Positions 12,801 to 25,920 are shown, counted from the stretch's first letter. The stretch: DNA of 64,000 nt from Progne subis subis (GCA_022316685.1 JAKJHU010000016.1:248001-312000); one strand, 5' to 3'. The notes: generated from the letters alone by a model not told the origin. Made by a program: numbers and translations.

Positions 12801-15800
12801 TCCCCTCTGTAAAATATAAATCTTTGGGTTGTTTAAACATCACATTATTAGAACAGAATAAGATCCCTCTATGGAAGATTATAGTACCTTCTTTCTTTGG
12901 GGAAAAAGAAACAAACATAAAGCAATACAAAGAAACAGCCCAAGGCTTATTTCTTTGTTATCTTTCTTGGCTAACACATAGGGACCTTGGGTCCGACTAC
13001 TGCTGCACTTCAGAGGGCAGCTGAACAGATAATTTATGCATGTTATATGTTTCTAAGTTCTCAGCAGTCTAAGCATAAGAACTCTGTCCTGAAAAGTAAA
13101 AAACATTCTGAACTTGCATCAAGAAAGCACTTGCACGTAATCTTTACAGTTAAGGCCATGAATGGAGCCCTGTGCTTAATGTTAGGTAAGGCAGTTTAGA
13201 GAATTGCAAGACTTAAGTATTTAATCCAAAGCATTATTGCTGTGGTGTTAATTAACAAACTGTCTTCCTGGTGCTACATTCTCACAAATATTCTCATATT
13301 TATATATCAGTTTGGAGTTGTTTTCTATATGAAGTTTTTTGCATATGTATTTTTTTATTTTAAAGTATTTTTAAGGAGTTAATTATTAACATCAGGGGAA
13401 ACACCTTTTCTTTTTTTGGTAAATGAAAATAAAAAAGAGTATTTACTAGAATAGTTAATGTGGTTCATTCTGGTTTACATAATCTTAAGTCCTCATAGTG
13501 TATCTTCTGGGAACGTTGCTGGAAATTTAATCAGTCTTTCAAAAATTTATTATTTTCTACTGTTCACCTTTCTATACAATTTTTTATTGTAGTATGCTAG
13601 ACCAGCTACTGCTTTCTTCAGCTTCATTCTGCTAACTGATACGGTCTCCAAGAAAATCTCATTGTGGAGGAAGACAGCTTTGTTTTCATCCCTCTTTAGC
13701 AGATCCTGACAGCTCTGCCAGTGAATCCAGTGCCCTTTCCAGAATGCTTGTATAAGATTATTCTGGAGAATTCCTGTGCTATCCTGCTACCACATACCTA
13801 GAGTTAGTAATTTATTCTCCTTTCTCACCCAGGAATATGTTTAGATTTTCTGTATTTTTAGAGAGATAAGATCCATCATGCTTTCTCACAGGTTTAATCG
13901 AAGTTTAAGGCAGTATCTGGCTGTTGTCATAGTGTCCCTGTAAGCTGCAACCTGAACCAAGAAGGCAGAATGCCTGATACTACCCACTTAAATACACCTG
14001 GCTTACTAAATGACCTTGAATAGGTAATTTTATGTTTCTCTTTATCCTGAGATCTATAAACTTCCAATAATAAAACATATATCCACCTTTGCAAAAGCTC
14101 TTTGAAATCCATGAGTAAAAGGTATCCCATAAGGTCAAAATATGAATTATTTATTGCTACATGACATGCACAGCATGCAGACTGTAAGGTTATAGATATC
14201 TTGTCTGTTCCTTTTTCCCCTGAGAATAAAAGTCATACCTTCACAGCTCTACCTAAAAAAGTGTTCATTGTATGAAATATAGTATAATTTTGTACATATG
14301 AGTGTGTGATAGTATTGAAACTTTGGTTTCTCCAAGGAATTGGTTTCAACTTTTAATATCCAGCTTTGTCTGAGAGTGCAAATGAGTTTTCAAAATAATA
14401 AACATTTTAAAAAAAAAAGAATTAATATGAGAAGACCAAAACCAGTAGTCATAGGTGAGGCAAATACTGGGTTTTGGAGTAAGCAAAGTAGAGTTTCATG
14501 GCATGAAAATTGTGGTAGAGTTAATACAGGGTAAGAGATTACAACTAGTGCTTGTAGCCATTTGTTTTCTAATTGATGTGCCAGCAGTGTGCTTTCAAAG
14601 AAAATGATTTTTCTTCTAGCATGTTTCCTAGGATTTGTTGTAGGTTCTACTTGTCATCAAAAGGTTGTGTTCTCTGCTTACTGTTTACATTATTTATTTT
14701 ATTAATTTAGGCATATGTTATATGTGTGTGTGTGCATAGCTTATCTTGAATATAGGTAGCAATATAAAGCATGCAGAAAGCAAGAATGGGCTTGTTTCAA
14801 GAACTGGTCTTTACACTTCATTGTGAACATTCTCCACTGTACTTGGAAATCAGTCGGCAGCTAGCACAGGTTTTGTAGAACTGCTGTATATGTTCTTGCT
14901 GACATATGCTAGCTTCAATAATTTGGTTTCCCAGTTTTGGCCTCGGAGAGACTGTAAGGAATGGTCTTCAGTGGAGCACACTTAAATTACCTAGAAATGA
15001 GATCTCTGACATTAGCATAAATCTCAAGTGCTTGGCCTTTAATTCAAGTCCAAATATTACGGTCGAATTTGTATCCAGCTAAATACAAAAGAGCTTTTAA
15101 CTGTTTGGGGTAGGCACAGACTTTTCAGTGCTGACAATAGAGGCAAGAGGGTTCTTGCATGGATTTTAAAACTCCTCTTGGAGATAACCCGCTCCTGGAT
15201 ACATTTGGTTCTCTACTGCACTTTTGGATAAAGGGCAATTTTACAGCTGAAGTCATGTGCAGTTGGAAAGATTGGGAAAATGTTACTAAAAATCAGATTG
15301 TGATGGCAAAAGAAGGCAGTGCTCTTCCCAAGTAGGAGCTTTTTCAGAGAACTGTTAAAAATAATTGCTTCTACATATCAATACATTTCATTTAGAAGAC
15401 TACTTTTAGACCATAGTAAAGTGTCTGGTTAAAAGGAGCCATCTGCTTGGAAGTATTTCCCTTTATGTTGCCTTCCCATATTGGTTCTCTTCCATTACAC
15501 TTTAGGCATTGTTTTGCATGGTCTTTGCATTTATTGGCTACTTTCATCTAGCCCTTCCTCACAGCTGTAGAATCTGATGTCTTGGCTGGTCTGATTTTTC
15601 TTATCTACGCACCACTCTGACTCTTAAGAATGCTGAGGTACTGCAGGCTATATATTTATAAAAGTAATTAATCTCATTTGCATATGCCAGAGATAGTAAG
15701 TGAGTGTGATGTATTAGAAGTTGCAGGGATACTGTGTCATGGAAGCTTCCTGAGAACATGAACCCTAAATGGGTACTTTGCCACTTCTTTCTCCTTATCC

Positions 15801-16745
15801 AGTCTCAGTAATCTCCATTGCAAATACAAATGTTAGTGTCAATGTTATATAGGGGATACTCAGCTCAATCTTTCCGTTGCTGTTTTTTTCCCTTGTGTTA
15901 TGAAATATTTAAAGTCATAAAATAATACTGGGATTTTATTTTTTTTTAAAACCACACTTTTGTAGAGAACAGCGCTGCAGATAGGAGCTATAGTCTCGTT
16001 TTACCTGGTTTTAATTGACCCTCTTAATTTCCAACACATCATTCATTGTTTCCACTGGAGGCTCTCCGCTGTTGCTCCTCTCAAAAAATGTTCTCACGTG
16101 TGCCCCTCAGTGCCCACTGTATATGCAATTATGTAGGCTTGACAGCCAGTGTATTCAGAATTGCATTAAATCCAAAGTCTCCAGGCAGCAGGTAATTTAA
16201 GAAATTGCATCTCTCTTGGCTGATAGGGACATGGATTTGCCTTTATTGGTTTCTCAACATTGTTTGTAAAATTTATTTCACTGTAGATATCTTTTCCTCT
16301 TGATCTGGAAGGGCTTACATTTCTGGATGGTCATCATTGCATGTTGCACCCCCTCCCATGTAAAATTTAAAAAATGGAAAATGTGGGATGATTTTTTTTT
16401 TTTTTCTCAAAAACCTTTCAAGGAAAAAAGAATCCTTCAGCAGCCCTCTAATACCTTTTTTTGAACAGGAACGGCAGCAAGCAAATATAGTATCAAACAT
16501 GCTTATCAAGAGAATCACACCAGTTTCGAGAACAAAGCTCCCTTTAGTGTTAATTCATGGCCTCAGTTTATTTAAATTTCATTGTATCCACTCCTGTCAG
16601 GCTCTCTTCTGGGGTTAAAGTGATTGTCCCTGAACCTTGGCTCTGCTGAGTTAAGTTAGAAGTATTTTTAAAAATATGAGTGGTTATCAGAGTGTCCTGT
16701 GTAGCTATTCCAAAACAATAGTATCCAAACCCCAGAATTCCCATA

Positions 16746-17340
16746 ACATCATGGAATCACAGAATAGTTTTGGTTGAAAGTGACTTTACAGATCCTGTTC
16801 CAACTCCCCTTGCATGGACAGGAATACCTTCCACCAGACCAGGCTGCTCAAAGCCCCATCCAGCCTGGACACTGCCAGGGATGGGGCCTCCACAACATCT
16901 CTGAGCAGTCTGTTTCAGCCTCTTGGCCACTCTCATACTAAAGAATTTCTTCCCAATCTCTAATCCAAACTTACCCTCTTTCAGGTTAAAGCCATTTCCT
17001 CTTCTCCTGTCTCTGCATGCCTTTGTGAAGAGTCCTTCCTCAGGTTTCCAGTAAGTCCTCTTTAGGTACTGGAAGGTTCTGGAAGGCTTCCTGGAGACTT
17101 CTCCAGGCTGAGCAACCCCAACTCTCTTTGTCTTAATAGGAAAGGTGCTCGAGCCCTCTGATCATCTTTGTGGCCCTCCTCTGGACTCACTCCATCAGAT
17201 GCATGTCCTTTCTTTTGGAGGCTACAGAACTGAGTGCAGAACTCTGGGTGGGGTGTTGCAAGAGCGGAGTAGAAGGGCAGAATCACCTCCCTTGACCTGC
17301 TGGTCACACTATGCAGTAAAGACAAAATCAGCCTTCCCAT
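16746..17340 (-). mobile_element. CR1 LINE fragment (3' part), minus orientation
   Basis: Read on the minus strand, this is the 3' portion of a CR1 retrotransposon. It ends in ATTCTGTGATTCCATG at 16751-16766, a variant of the 8-base terminal repeat of avian CR1. It contains the diagnostic tract corresponding to AGACCAGGCTGCTCAAAGCC (+ strand about 16837-16856) and the end of the ORF2-derived region (TCACCTCCCTTGACCTGCTG near 17283-17302). It is truncated at its 5' end, as most CR1 copies are, and has many substitutions, so it is old. The boundary near 17340 is approximate. Confidence 0.92.
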
Positions 17341-20300
17341 GTCCAGGACCCTTACACGGCTTTATCATTCAAAATTAGCGTTGCAGTGTCATCTACAAAG
17401 TCAGTTGATACAAATGCACATCACAAAACAAAATCACAAGGTAGTCTTGAAATATTGTTTAGCCAGTAAGGCTGGATTGCCTTTGGACAACCGTAGTGGC
17501 CGTGGACTTGGAGTTTAAGGTGGCCTTGTTGGGGCATCCTGCTTCTCAGGTGGAGGTGTAGTTTGGAAACAGAGCGCATCAGTTCTCTCACAGTTGCTTT
17601 GACTGTCTGTTGGATTGTGGTTGCATTTCTGACCTTTGAAGGCAAAATATGACTTTATGTCCAGATGATTTCAAATCGTCTGTGTCTTTGCCGTACTGCT
17701 GTTAAAACTGCCAGCAAAATGTTTTCTTTGAGCTCTTTTTGTCTTGATATGTTACATGCCCTGCCTGTTTTCTCTTTAGTTTTGGGGAAGGAATCGCACA
17801 GCAGAAAGGACAGTTAATTTAAACTTGGCTGATTTCTTCTCAAAAGGATATTTGCTTCACTCAAGACAAATGGCTTAAACAATATTATATATTGTTGCAT
17901 TGTTAACTTGGAGCTTAGAAAATGTAGGTTCTTAAGAACCTGGGACTGGCAATATGTAAAAAACTAAATTACTCGTAAGTCTCATATTAAAAGTTACTTG
18001 CTAATGATTTTAAGAAATAGTCCTGTGAACTGTCAAGTACTGCTTTTTCAAGATGAGTCATGACAGCCATGTGTTTGAAAGATGAAGATGGGAATCTCTT
18101 TGCCAAAAGGAAAGCAATAAAATAGCCATGTATTCTTCCAAACTTGACTTTTCTCCTCATTTAACTGACCTTGTATCTTGCCCTTCAGGACAACACACTC
18201 AAATGCAGTCTTTAAGAAAATGAAATGCACTGCCCATATTTTTGATATTTTCATTAAAGTAATACTTTTGACATTGCTTTTGTGGAAAACTTACTGTGTA
18301 TGAACATGGCATGGGTCACTAATTCTGCACTGAGGGATGATATGTCAGGCCTGCTCTTTGCAGTTGATAGCAGTTGTAATGTGTCTGCCATCTATTTTCA
18401 AAGATTGTGTTTAGCTTTTTCACACTGATGTACAATATGACATAAATATGTGTAGGAGTCCTTAGGATGGGAGAGGATTTGCTGTACGTTCTAAATATTT
18501 CAGATTAACATGATCAAGTGGTATTCTGCCTCTGATCTTTTTCCCTTCAGTCTTACATATGAACTGACTTTGCAGTTGATTTTAGGAAAATCATAGTACA
18601 AAGCTGTAAACAGATTCCTGTTTTGGAAATCAGTGTGTTGAACTTTTAAGAGTTAACAGTTCTGACATGTTTCCTCTTATCACTAGACTTAAATATTCCT
18701 TGCTAACCACAGTGGGGATTAATTAAGATTGTGTAGCATTTCTGCTCAGAATTAAGTCTCTGTGAGAATTGTCTTATTTCTACTGTAGATATTTACCTGC
18801 ATACCTAAATTTTATTGCTCCTTCACTTAAATGAATTTGGAATTGTCTTACATGCTTTAAAAGTGTCATTTCTTATTACTGCCACTTATAGTAAACCTGC
18901 ACTTTCATGTGATAAGTGAGCAAATCTGGTTTCTGTTGAATACATAACTATCATTATGTTAAATATTCCTTAATACCCCACATTTAGTCATTGCTGTTGA
19001 ATAGTCAAAAAAGTTGTGCGTTTTTTCTTCTTTTATTTTCACAATCGGGTTTTTAGTTTTTCCTCTTTTATTTTCGCAAGTGGGATTTTTAGATTCTCAA
19101 GGCTAAATGCCAATTTTGTCACATCTACCTGTTATAAAAATGAGCATAGACCAATTGTCCTGAAGTTGATATTTATTTCAGTTGCAGCGTAATTATTTTA
19201 AGTCAAATTAATTTCAATTGCTCCTGCTTTTCCTTTCACTTTTTGTTTTATTTGATAGGCTGCAGTCTCTGATTTTTGGTTTTCTCATCAAATAGTACCA
19301 GGTCTTGTAGTTCTCAGGGCTATTTGTGCTTGGGCTCAGTTAAGTTTCATGGTTCTGTCTAATACTGATGGAAATTACCATTTGAAATGTGGTTAATAGA
19401 AAACCTAACTTTCTTCAGTTTCTTGTCTCTACCTCATCTCATCCACTGATATTTTGGATGTTTAATAATACCAAAATATGGAGCATCACCCTGCTTTACT
19501 TTGTACCACATTCTGAGTGGTTAAGGCAAGGGGTCAGTCATCAGTCTTTGCTGTCCATTGTCAGCCGTTCACAGTCAGCATCGCTAAGTGTTGCTTCAGG
19601 TGCTTGTTAGAATTGACAAGAGTGGATGATGCAATGTTAAATTAGCTTATTATCTATTCTCAAATTTGCAATAAGCAGCTGTCACTGTGCTCCAGTTTCT
19701 CCCAAGTGACACTAATTGTCATCAGTAGCATGTCCTTTCTTCATTGAGGTCTCTTGGAAGCATGTGAAAGCCCAGAGTTACAGGATCTATAAGACAGAGT
19801 CTCTGTGCCTTTCCTGCTTGTTTCTTACGGGAGCTGACTTTTCAAATACAACCCGCTAGCAGCTGGAAGACTGCTGAACGCTGATGAGATTTTTGTGGCT
19901 TCCTGGGAAATGTTAGTCTTCTCTTAAAAAAGAGATCTAGGTGCAGAGACCTGAGTATTCATCACCAGGTATGGCAAAATAATTTGCCATATCCCAAACT
20001 AAAAGACAGAGGTCCCACTTGCATTAAACACAACAGCAAGTTTCTGTTTCAAGGGAAGCACAGGCAATGTATCAAATCCTGCTGAGTTCACACACTGTTG
20101 CTGTTACGGCCAGCTGGAGTGCTACACTGTTCTGCCCTGCCTGGTTATCAGAAACCTTGACATTTCACCAAATTATTTCAGCTTTAATCCTCTACCTTGA
20201 TTGAGTCATATGATGTCATTTAGAAATATTTTATTTCTAGATAAGACAACATGAAAGAAAACCTACCTTACCATTGGATTAATTAGTATGATTTTGTTTT

Positions 20301-20978
20301 GCTATTGCTAATAAACATTTTCTTGTCTGACTTTTATCTAGTTTAAACTTTTGTCTAATTCAAATCTCAGCCATTGAATCTTGCCAGCAGTCAGTCTGCA
20401 GAATTTGGGAACCTTTTACTATTAAAAGTCCTTAGAAGTACTTCTGTTTTGAGATGAGTTGAAATAAAGAGTTTGAGCTGATTTTAAAAATAAATTCACT
20501 GGAAGGCACATTTTGTAGAGCGTAAAGTAATTTCTTTTTGAAAAATCCCAGACTCTTCATAACTTAGCTGCATTCTGTTAAAAACGCATGGTAGGACTAG
20601 ATGTTAATACATTTATGTAACATACTGTGTTAATACAATATCTTTTTTCCAAGCTCTAGTATTTCCATTCTGGTTCTGCTTTTCTCTGCTTGCTAAACTT
20701 CCTTTGCTGAGTTCCTCTCATGTGCCCTCAGCATGGATGGAAGCAACTCATGGTCTTGAACTTTTCTCTCTGTGGTTGAGGCCCATTTCCACCAGAGAGC
20801 ACATCTCTGTGTGTAACCCATAGAGAGCACTGGCAAGCACTCAGCTTCAGAGGCTCTGAGTAGGGCGGAACAACCTTTTTTAGTTTGCAGGAGGAGAAAG
20901 AACTGAGCCTGTTCTTCTTCTTTTTCTTCTCTTGTATCTCTTCTTAATTAAAGGCAAAGGAGTGAAGCAGTAGAGACC

Positions 20979-21001
20979 AAAAAAAAAAAAAAAAAAAAAA
21001 A
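20979..21001. repeat. Poly-A run (23 A)
   Basis: Simple A homopolymer, with another smaller A-rich stretch about 60 bases downstream. No retroposon body was recognised immediately upstream. Confidence 0.8.
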
Positions 21002-24000
21002 GAAATCCTCATCAACTATTACTCAAAAATTTCAATTAACCATAGTCATCAAACTTGTCTTAAAAAAAACCAAACCCCACAATTGTCAGTGGACATGCCC
21101 ATACAGAACTTTATTGCTATATATGGCACACACCTCAATATTGCACTCTCCAGTTAGATGTTGCAGGAACTTTCATGTGGAATACTCTGAGTGTATGGCT
21201 GGGTGCGTCTTTATGAAAGTTGTGAGAGCCTTGATGAGCTGTCTTCAAGAAGCATGGACATTTTATGAAATGAAGAGAGAAGTCAACAGTAATGTCGAAG
21301 AACTGAGAAGTCAACAATAATATCTAAGAGGCTGAGAGAGGAGGAATGTCTTTTCATTGCCCTCGCGTGGACGGAAATCAAAAGGTTCTTAGCACTGTAG
21401 GTGCATGTACTGCTAATAGAGAGTCTGACTGTGAGTAATGCCAGATGCTAGAAATTCCAGTGATACGATTTCTGAGCCCTTCGAGAGGAGATGCAAAGGT
21501 CAGAAAAACTAGATTTATCTACAGTATTCTATTTATTTTTCATCAGCTGGTAAAAGGAAGAATCCTGGTTTTCAATTAGGAGTTTTCAGTTAGGAGTTCA
21601 TAAACTGATGAAAGTTGATGTCATTGACATTTAAGTCAAGAGGTTTTCAGTTTTGAAAAACCAGGGCTTTTCTTAATGTTCATTTAGAGGAGTTTGAAAA
21701 AAAATACCTAATATTTGATAAACTATATTTGCATCTATATTCATTGAAATGTAATACATGTAAATCACTATACTGCCTTTGTTCTTTATATGAGCAGTAA
21801 TATCCTTATTGTGCATCACAGCAGTCAGTCCTAATAGTTTCTGCTTGTTCTCTATGCTGATGCTGTGCCCTTCCAGTCTTTCTCACAAGGAGTGAGACTT
21901 AATGCTGCCCAGTCAGCTTTCCTAAAAGTCAGTGGCCTCGTGCCTTAAATAAAGCCTAGCGGGTCAGATTTGCAATCTTACCAACACAGTTTGAAATGTC
22001 TTGCTATTTTGCAAATGAGGGCTGTTACTAGAGCTGTCAATTTGGGTATCCCTTTGGCTACTCCAAACTCATAAGATCAAAGGGATTGTGAGGGTAGAAT
22101 TGGATCCTCCTGGGTATGGTATAGAGAACGAGCGAGAGAAAGGACTAAAAAGTTATGCTTTGGAATTAAAAAGACTGAAAAGGTATTTTGAGATGGCTTT
22201 ACCAGTCCTCCTCAGATATGGGTATGTTAGAAGGGCAGGGAACACCAGATTGTTGTGGTATGTCCTGTCTGCGTGATTCACTCTTTCTTAAGAAAAGATA
22301 AAGGAAGAACAAGAGAGCAAACTTTTAAAAACTGTGAAATGCATGCAATGAAGGCAGTGTTCTGTTTATCAGTTTTAATTATTTGAACATAAATTGTAAA
22401 TGTTTTAGTGAAGCTGCATTTTCCCCATGTCTACTGCAAAGTCACCTGCAGCTGGGCAAAGAAAAAGTATTAATGAAATATACTTCTTACAGAAAACTTA
22501 GGTGACCTCTTCTGCTTTGTAAGGTCTGTGTCTTATCCTAATATGAAAAAGTCTCTAATGTTAGAACTAGTTTTGAAAGTCACCTGCTCATCCCCAAATT
22601 AAGTGTATGATTCCTGTGAAACTATTTAAAAGGTAGCAACAACTCTGTCATTTCATTGGAAGCATGTATTCACTGCCTGATAAAGACAAAGAGCATTTCC
22701 TTCTTTGCTGTTCCACGTTCCCTTATTCCCATTCAGAGCAGTGTTTTCTGTCAGAAGTATTTTTTCGCTCATTTCTCCTTTCCCTTTTTGTCTAGAATTA
22801 GTCTGTTCTGCTGTGGAATGTTCCCACTTCTCCATTATCTTTATCTGTATACTGTTCTTCCATAAGCAATATTTTTAACAACATCTGTGTACTTGCACTG
22901 CTTTTTCAGCCTTCATCTCCTGTTTTATTGCTACAATGACTCTTTTCTGTTACCTCATTTTTATTTACACATAACTCTTTCTTTAATACTGTAATTATTG
23001 TGTTTGTGCTCACCATATTGTTTTGACTTTAAATTTCTCGTTTTATGATTCCTGTAAATATTAGCAAGATAGTTCTAGCTATGTTACCTGACTGGGATGC
23101 TCCCATTTTTTATGTTTTCCTTAAGTTTGTACTTCATGAGTGAAGTGTTTTGTGTGTGTGCATTCTTGTGAAAGCTGATTTTCCTTCTAGTGATTGTTAA
23201 TATATTTTCTTGAATATCAGAGATGCTGCACCACCACACTTTGCCTAATCTTCAGGTTTTGTCCCATTAGTATCATTTTCCAATTTAATTTTAGTATGCT
23301 TGATGCATCTTTTTTAGCTAGGAATTCATATGGAAAATGCAAATGAGATAAAGTTGAGATTACAAAGCAGTTCCTGTTCTATTGGGGTAAAAGTTGTATA
23401 TAACTCCAAATAATGTTCATTTTTCTTACCCTATGCAGTGTAGTGCTTTGAGAAGGAGGAACATACTGAGAAAGGCCTGGGAAAAAAAAAAACCCGACCA
23501 AACAAACCTCAATTTTCTGAGAATATGTTTTGCTGCTGAATATATTCTCCTTATGGAACCAGATTATTTCTTCCTGGACTGAGAATCTTTCTCACAGATT
23601 CCCTCTATAGCATGGAAAAGAGAAGAGTAGAAATAGGATTCACGCTGCTCCAGAAGGGGCTTCGTTCCCATTTCATTTTCAGCTGCTCTGCTGCAGAAAG
23701 GTTGGGCTTCAGCTTGTAACAGTGATCATGGGGTTGGAGTGGGTTTCCCTAGAGCCTTGGGCAGGGCTGCTTTCCTGAGTAGGGCTGTCCTGAGGGAGAG
23801 AGGTAAACAGAAAGGGTGATGGGGCAGCATTGGCAAAAATCGTATGTACAGGACAGCCACTCTTTCTTCACCATTTCCATTTTATTTACCCGTGAGTACA
23901 GCCACAGTTTCTAATACTGCTTTCCAGTTTCCTGCAGAAGCCATAAGTTAACGATCGGTGTTGTCTTTAAGGAGAATGAAGTGGTGTAAGATGGAAATAG

Positions 24001-24003
24001 AAG

Positions 24004-24222
24004 GAATTACAGAATATTCTGAATTGGAAGGACCCAGAAGGATCATCAAGTCCAACTCCTGGCCCTGCTCAGCACCATCCCTAAGTCATACCATGTGCCT
24101 GAGAGCATTTTCCAAACACTCCTTGAACTCAGTCAGGCTGGGGCTGTGACCACTTCCTTGAGGAGCCTGTGGCCAACCACCCTTGCGGGGGGAAGAACCT
24201 TTTTTCTAATATCCTCCTTAAA
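24004..24222 (-). mobile_element. CR1 LINE 3' fragment, minus orientation
   Basis: A short, 5'-truncated CR1 copy of a different subfamily from the one at 16.7 kb. On the + strand it starts ATTACAGAATATTCTGAATT, then GGAAGGACCCAGAAGGATCA, and ends CTTTTTTCTAATATCC. These match the reverse complement of CR1 3' UTR sequence as I know it. Reading frames across it are incidental. Confidence 0.85.
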
Positions 24223-25019
24223 GCAAAAGGAGATGGTTCTGTTTCTTGATCATGTAGGAAAAGAGCAGGCACAAAGCTGCAAAAGTTATTCTGTGGGCGT
24301 GACAATTATTTTGCAGTGCTTCATCCACAGGTTTCTTACGTAGTTTGCAAATCCCAACAGCAAAATGTCTGGGTCCGGCTACGCTGGTCTGTGCCCAGCT
24401 GCACTGCCCAGTGCTGTCAGAGCGGGACAGAGCTGGGGGGAATAAATTGCATATGTTTATGCTGTGTGCCAAGGTAATAGGGAAATGGTGCTAATGCAGA
24501 AGAGGAAAGGCTTGTTCTGTAGTCCGTGAACTACTTCAGTGAAGGCAGGACAGAGCATTACGCTTGTCTGTGTACTCTTGACTTTTACAAGCAGGGAAAG
24601 TTCTGAATAGTGAGGTGCAAACCCGCTTGGGGTTTGGCATACAGGAGGAAACTCCGAAGCTAAAGCTCCGGTCGGTTTCCTCACTTGACAGTGTGTTTAA
24701 AAAATGCTTAAGATATTTGTCATGGTACTGAGTAAAAGCAAGATAAATGATGTCACTTAATATATAGAAGCACCGACACTGGAGTTTGTAGTGTGAATCA
24801 TTTGTTATTTGTGCTTTTTTGCATTTGCAGGAGAGTTGGGTGCTGGGGGGAGTTGAACCATAGGTTGTTGCTGAGAGAAGAGTATTTATTGCAGCAGAAC
24901 TAAAACTACAGGCAAAAAATTAAATCGCTCTAGGGGGAAAAGAATAATTCTAGCATGCCAGATACTCAGTATTAAGCATGCTTAATATTCAGTTTAGCCT
25001 CATACGACATGTTTATGAC

Positions 25020-25540
25020 CAGTGTGTGTGCCCCAACAAAGGCACTGCTTAAAAATGTACTTGCTAATTAGTTTTGGTGCAAGAAGTAGAGAGAGTCCTT
25101 ATATTCCGCTTCCACATCGACAGCACAATTTGTTTTTCGATACAGGAAGATGCAAAATGATTTCAGGGGTGCCAGGTTTGGGTTTCTCCGGGAGCCGTAC
25201 ACTTAAAATCAGCAGAAGGCAGGGAGGGGAGTTGCTCTGTTATCATCAAGCTCTGCTAATGTAGCCCGGGTGCCACGTGACTGCAGAAAAGGCTATTATC
25301 TCAATGAAAAGGAAACTGCTTTTTAGAGCAGCAACAGAACAGAAGCAGGAGGAATTTTCGAGTACTCCACCATGCTGGATTGTCAAAGGGGGATCTCTCT
25401 GATCAGCAGTTAGGGAAGGATTAGCGTGGCCAGTTTGTCAGCTGTCATTAGAAGCAGATGACAGAGATGATAAGCTGCTGTGTGCGCACGTCCTCACTCA
25501 GCATGTGCTTTGGTTTACATCAAGACATAACACTGGTTTG
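25020..25540. promoter_or_regulatory. Possible regulatory element or alternative promoter block
   Basis: About 500 bases of balanced-composition DNA without simple repeats, containing roughly ten CpGs, among them CCGGGTGCCACGTGACTGC around 25266-25284. That string holds a CACGTG E-box of the type bound by bHLH-zip factors. The block lies 150-700 bases upstream of the candidate 5' UTR exon. No TATA box or initiator stands out. The regulatory reading is inference from composition and position only. Confidence 0.25.
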
Positions 25541-25589
25541 GGATAATGGAGAGCTGATATTTTTAAGGCTGTAAATTTACTGGTAATCG

Positions 25590-25692
25590 TCTTTTTCTCT
25601 TTTTTTCTTTTTTTTTTTCTTTTTTTTGTCATCCTTTTTTTTTTTTTTTTTAAAATTTCTCCTCTCCTGTTTTTTATTAAAAAAAAAAAAAA
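25590..25692. repeat. T-rich tract followed by A-run
   Basis: Interrupted T-runs (25590-25674) are followed by A-runs to 25692. The tract could serve as a pyrimidine tract for the candidate exon at 25698, but the A-run lies between them. Confidence 0.8.
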
Positions 25693-25697
25693 CCCAG

Positions 25698-25791
25698 CGT
25701 GATGGGTGGGGGATTTATCTACATCTCGATCTGAAGACGCAGAAAAACTAATAAGATCTGCCTTCATCTGCAAAGGCTGGAAGACGACAAG
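25698..25791 (+). other. NCOA2: Candidate non-coding 5' UTR exon of NCOA2
   Basis: This 94-base stretch ends in a good donor (ACAAG|GTGTGT, GT at 25792-25793) and begins after a CAG at 25695-25697, downstream of a long pyrimidine-rich tract. It has balanced composition with four CpGs, against about one per 100 bases in the surrounding intron, and lies in a CpG-enriched block. Against it, an A-run sits between the pyrimidine tract and the CAG, which makes the acceptor weak. It could instead be the 3' end of an alternative first exon, or not an exon at all. If transcribed it carries a 10-codon upstream ORF starting at 25702. Splicing to 41018 would create a leader-only exon, as expected for this gene. 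Confidence 0.35.
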
Positions 25792-25881
25792 GTGTGTTTC
25801 TGAAGTGCTGTGACTTCATTGTTAGTGCTTTCTCTCTGCACGTATGTGTGCTCCTGTGTGCATCATAGGTGTCTGGATGTT

Positions 25882-25920
25882 GGGGGTGCAGGGGGGCTAA
25901 GGGGGTGTTGGTTTTGGGGG
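25882..25920 (+). other. G-quadruplex motif downstream of candidate exon donor
   Basis: Four G-runs of five or six (25882-25886, 25891-25896, 25901-25905, 25916-25920) are separated by loops of 4, 4 and 10 bases. This fits a canonical intramolecular G-quadruplex on the coding strand and in the nascent RNA. G-runs just inside a first or early intron are typical of vertebrate genes and can assist 5' splice-site choice or pausing. Folding is predicted, not shown. Confidence 0.7.

Larger units (their letters stand above)
1..25697 (+). other. NCOA2: 5' intronic DNA, presumed upstream intron of NCOA2
   Basis: No protein-coding exon, structural RNA or retroviral gene is recognisable here. The contents beyond the CR1 copies, CpG-enriched block and simple repeats listed separately are AT-rich unique DNA. 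Open frames are at most about 126 codons, have no recognisable domains and behave like chance frames. That this lies within NCOA2 rather than upstream of it is inferred from the absence of a GC-rich first-exon promoter in the window and from the gene's known large 5' introns. Confidence 0.6.

Noticed and set aside
12644..13024. 126-codon + strand open frame
   Set aside because: No recognisable domain or splice context; composition matches translated AT-rich intron DNA.
17926..17941. 16-bp palindrome AGGTTCTTAAGAACCT, considered as a steroid receptor element
   Set aside because: Spacing and half-sites do not match a glucocorticoid-type element (AGAACA, three bases, TGTTCT), and a palindrome of this length is only marginally unexpected in 64 kb.
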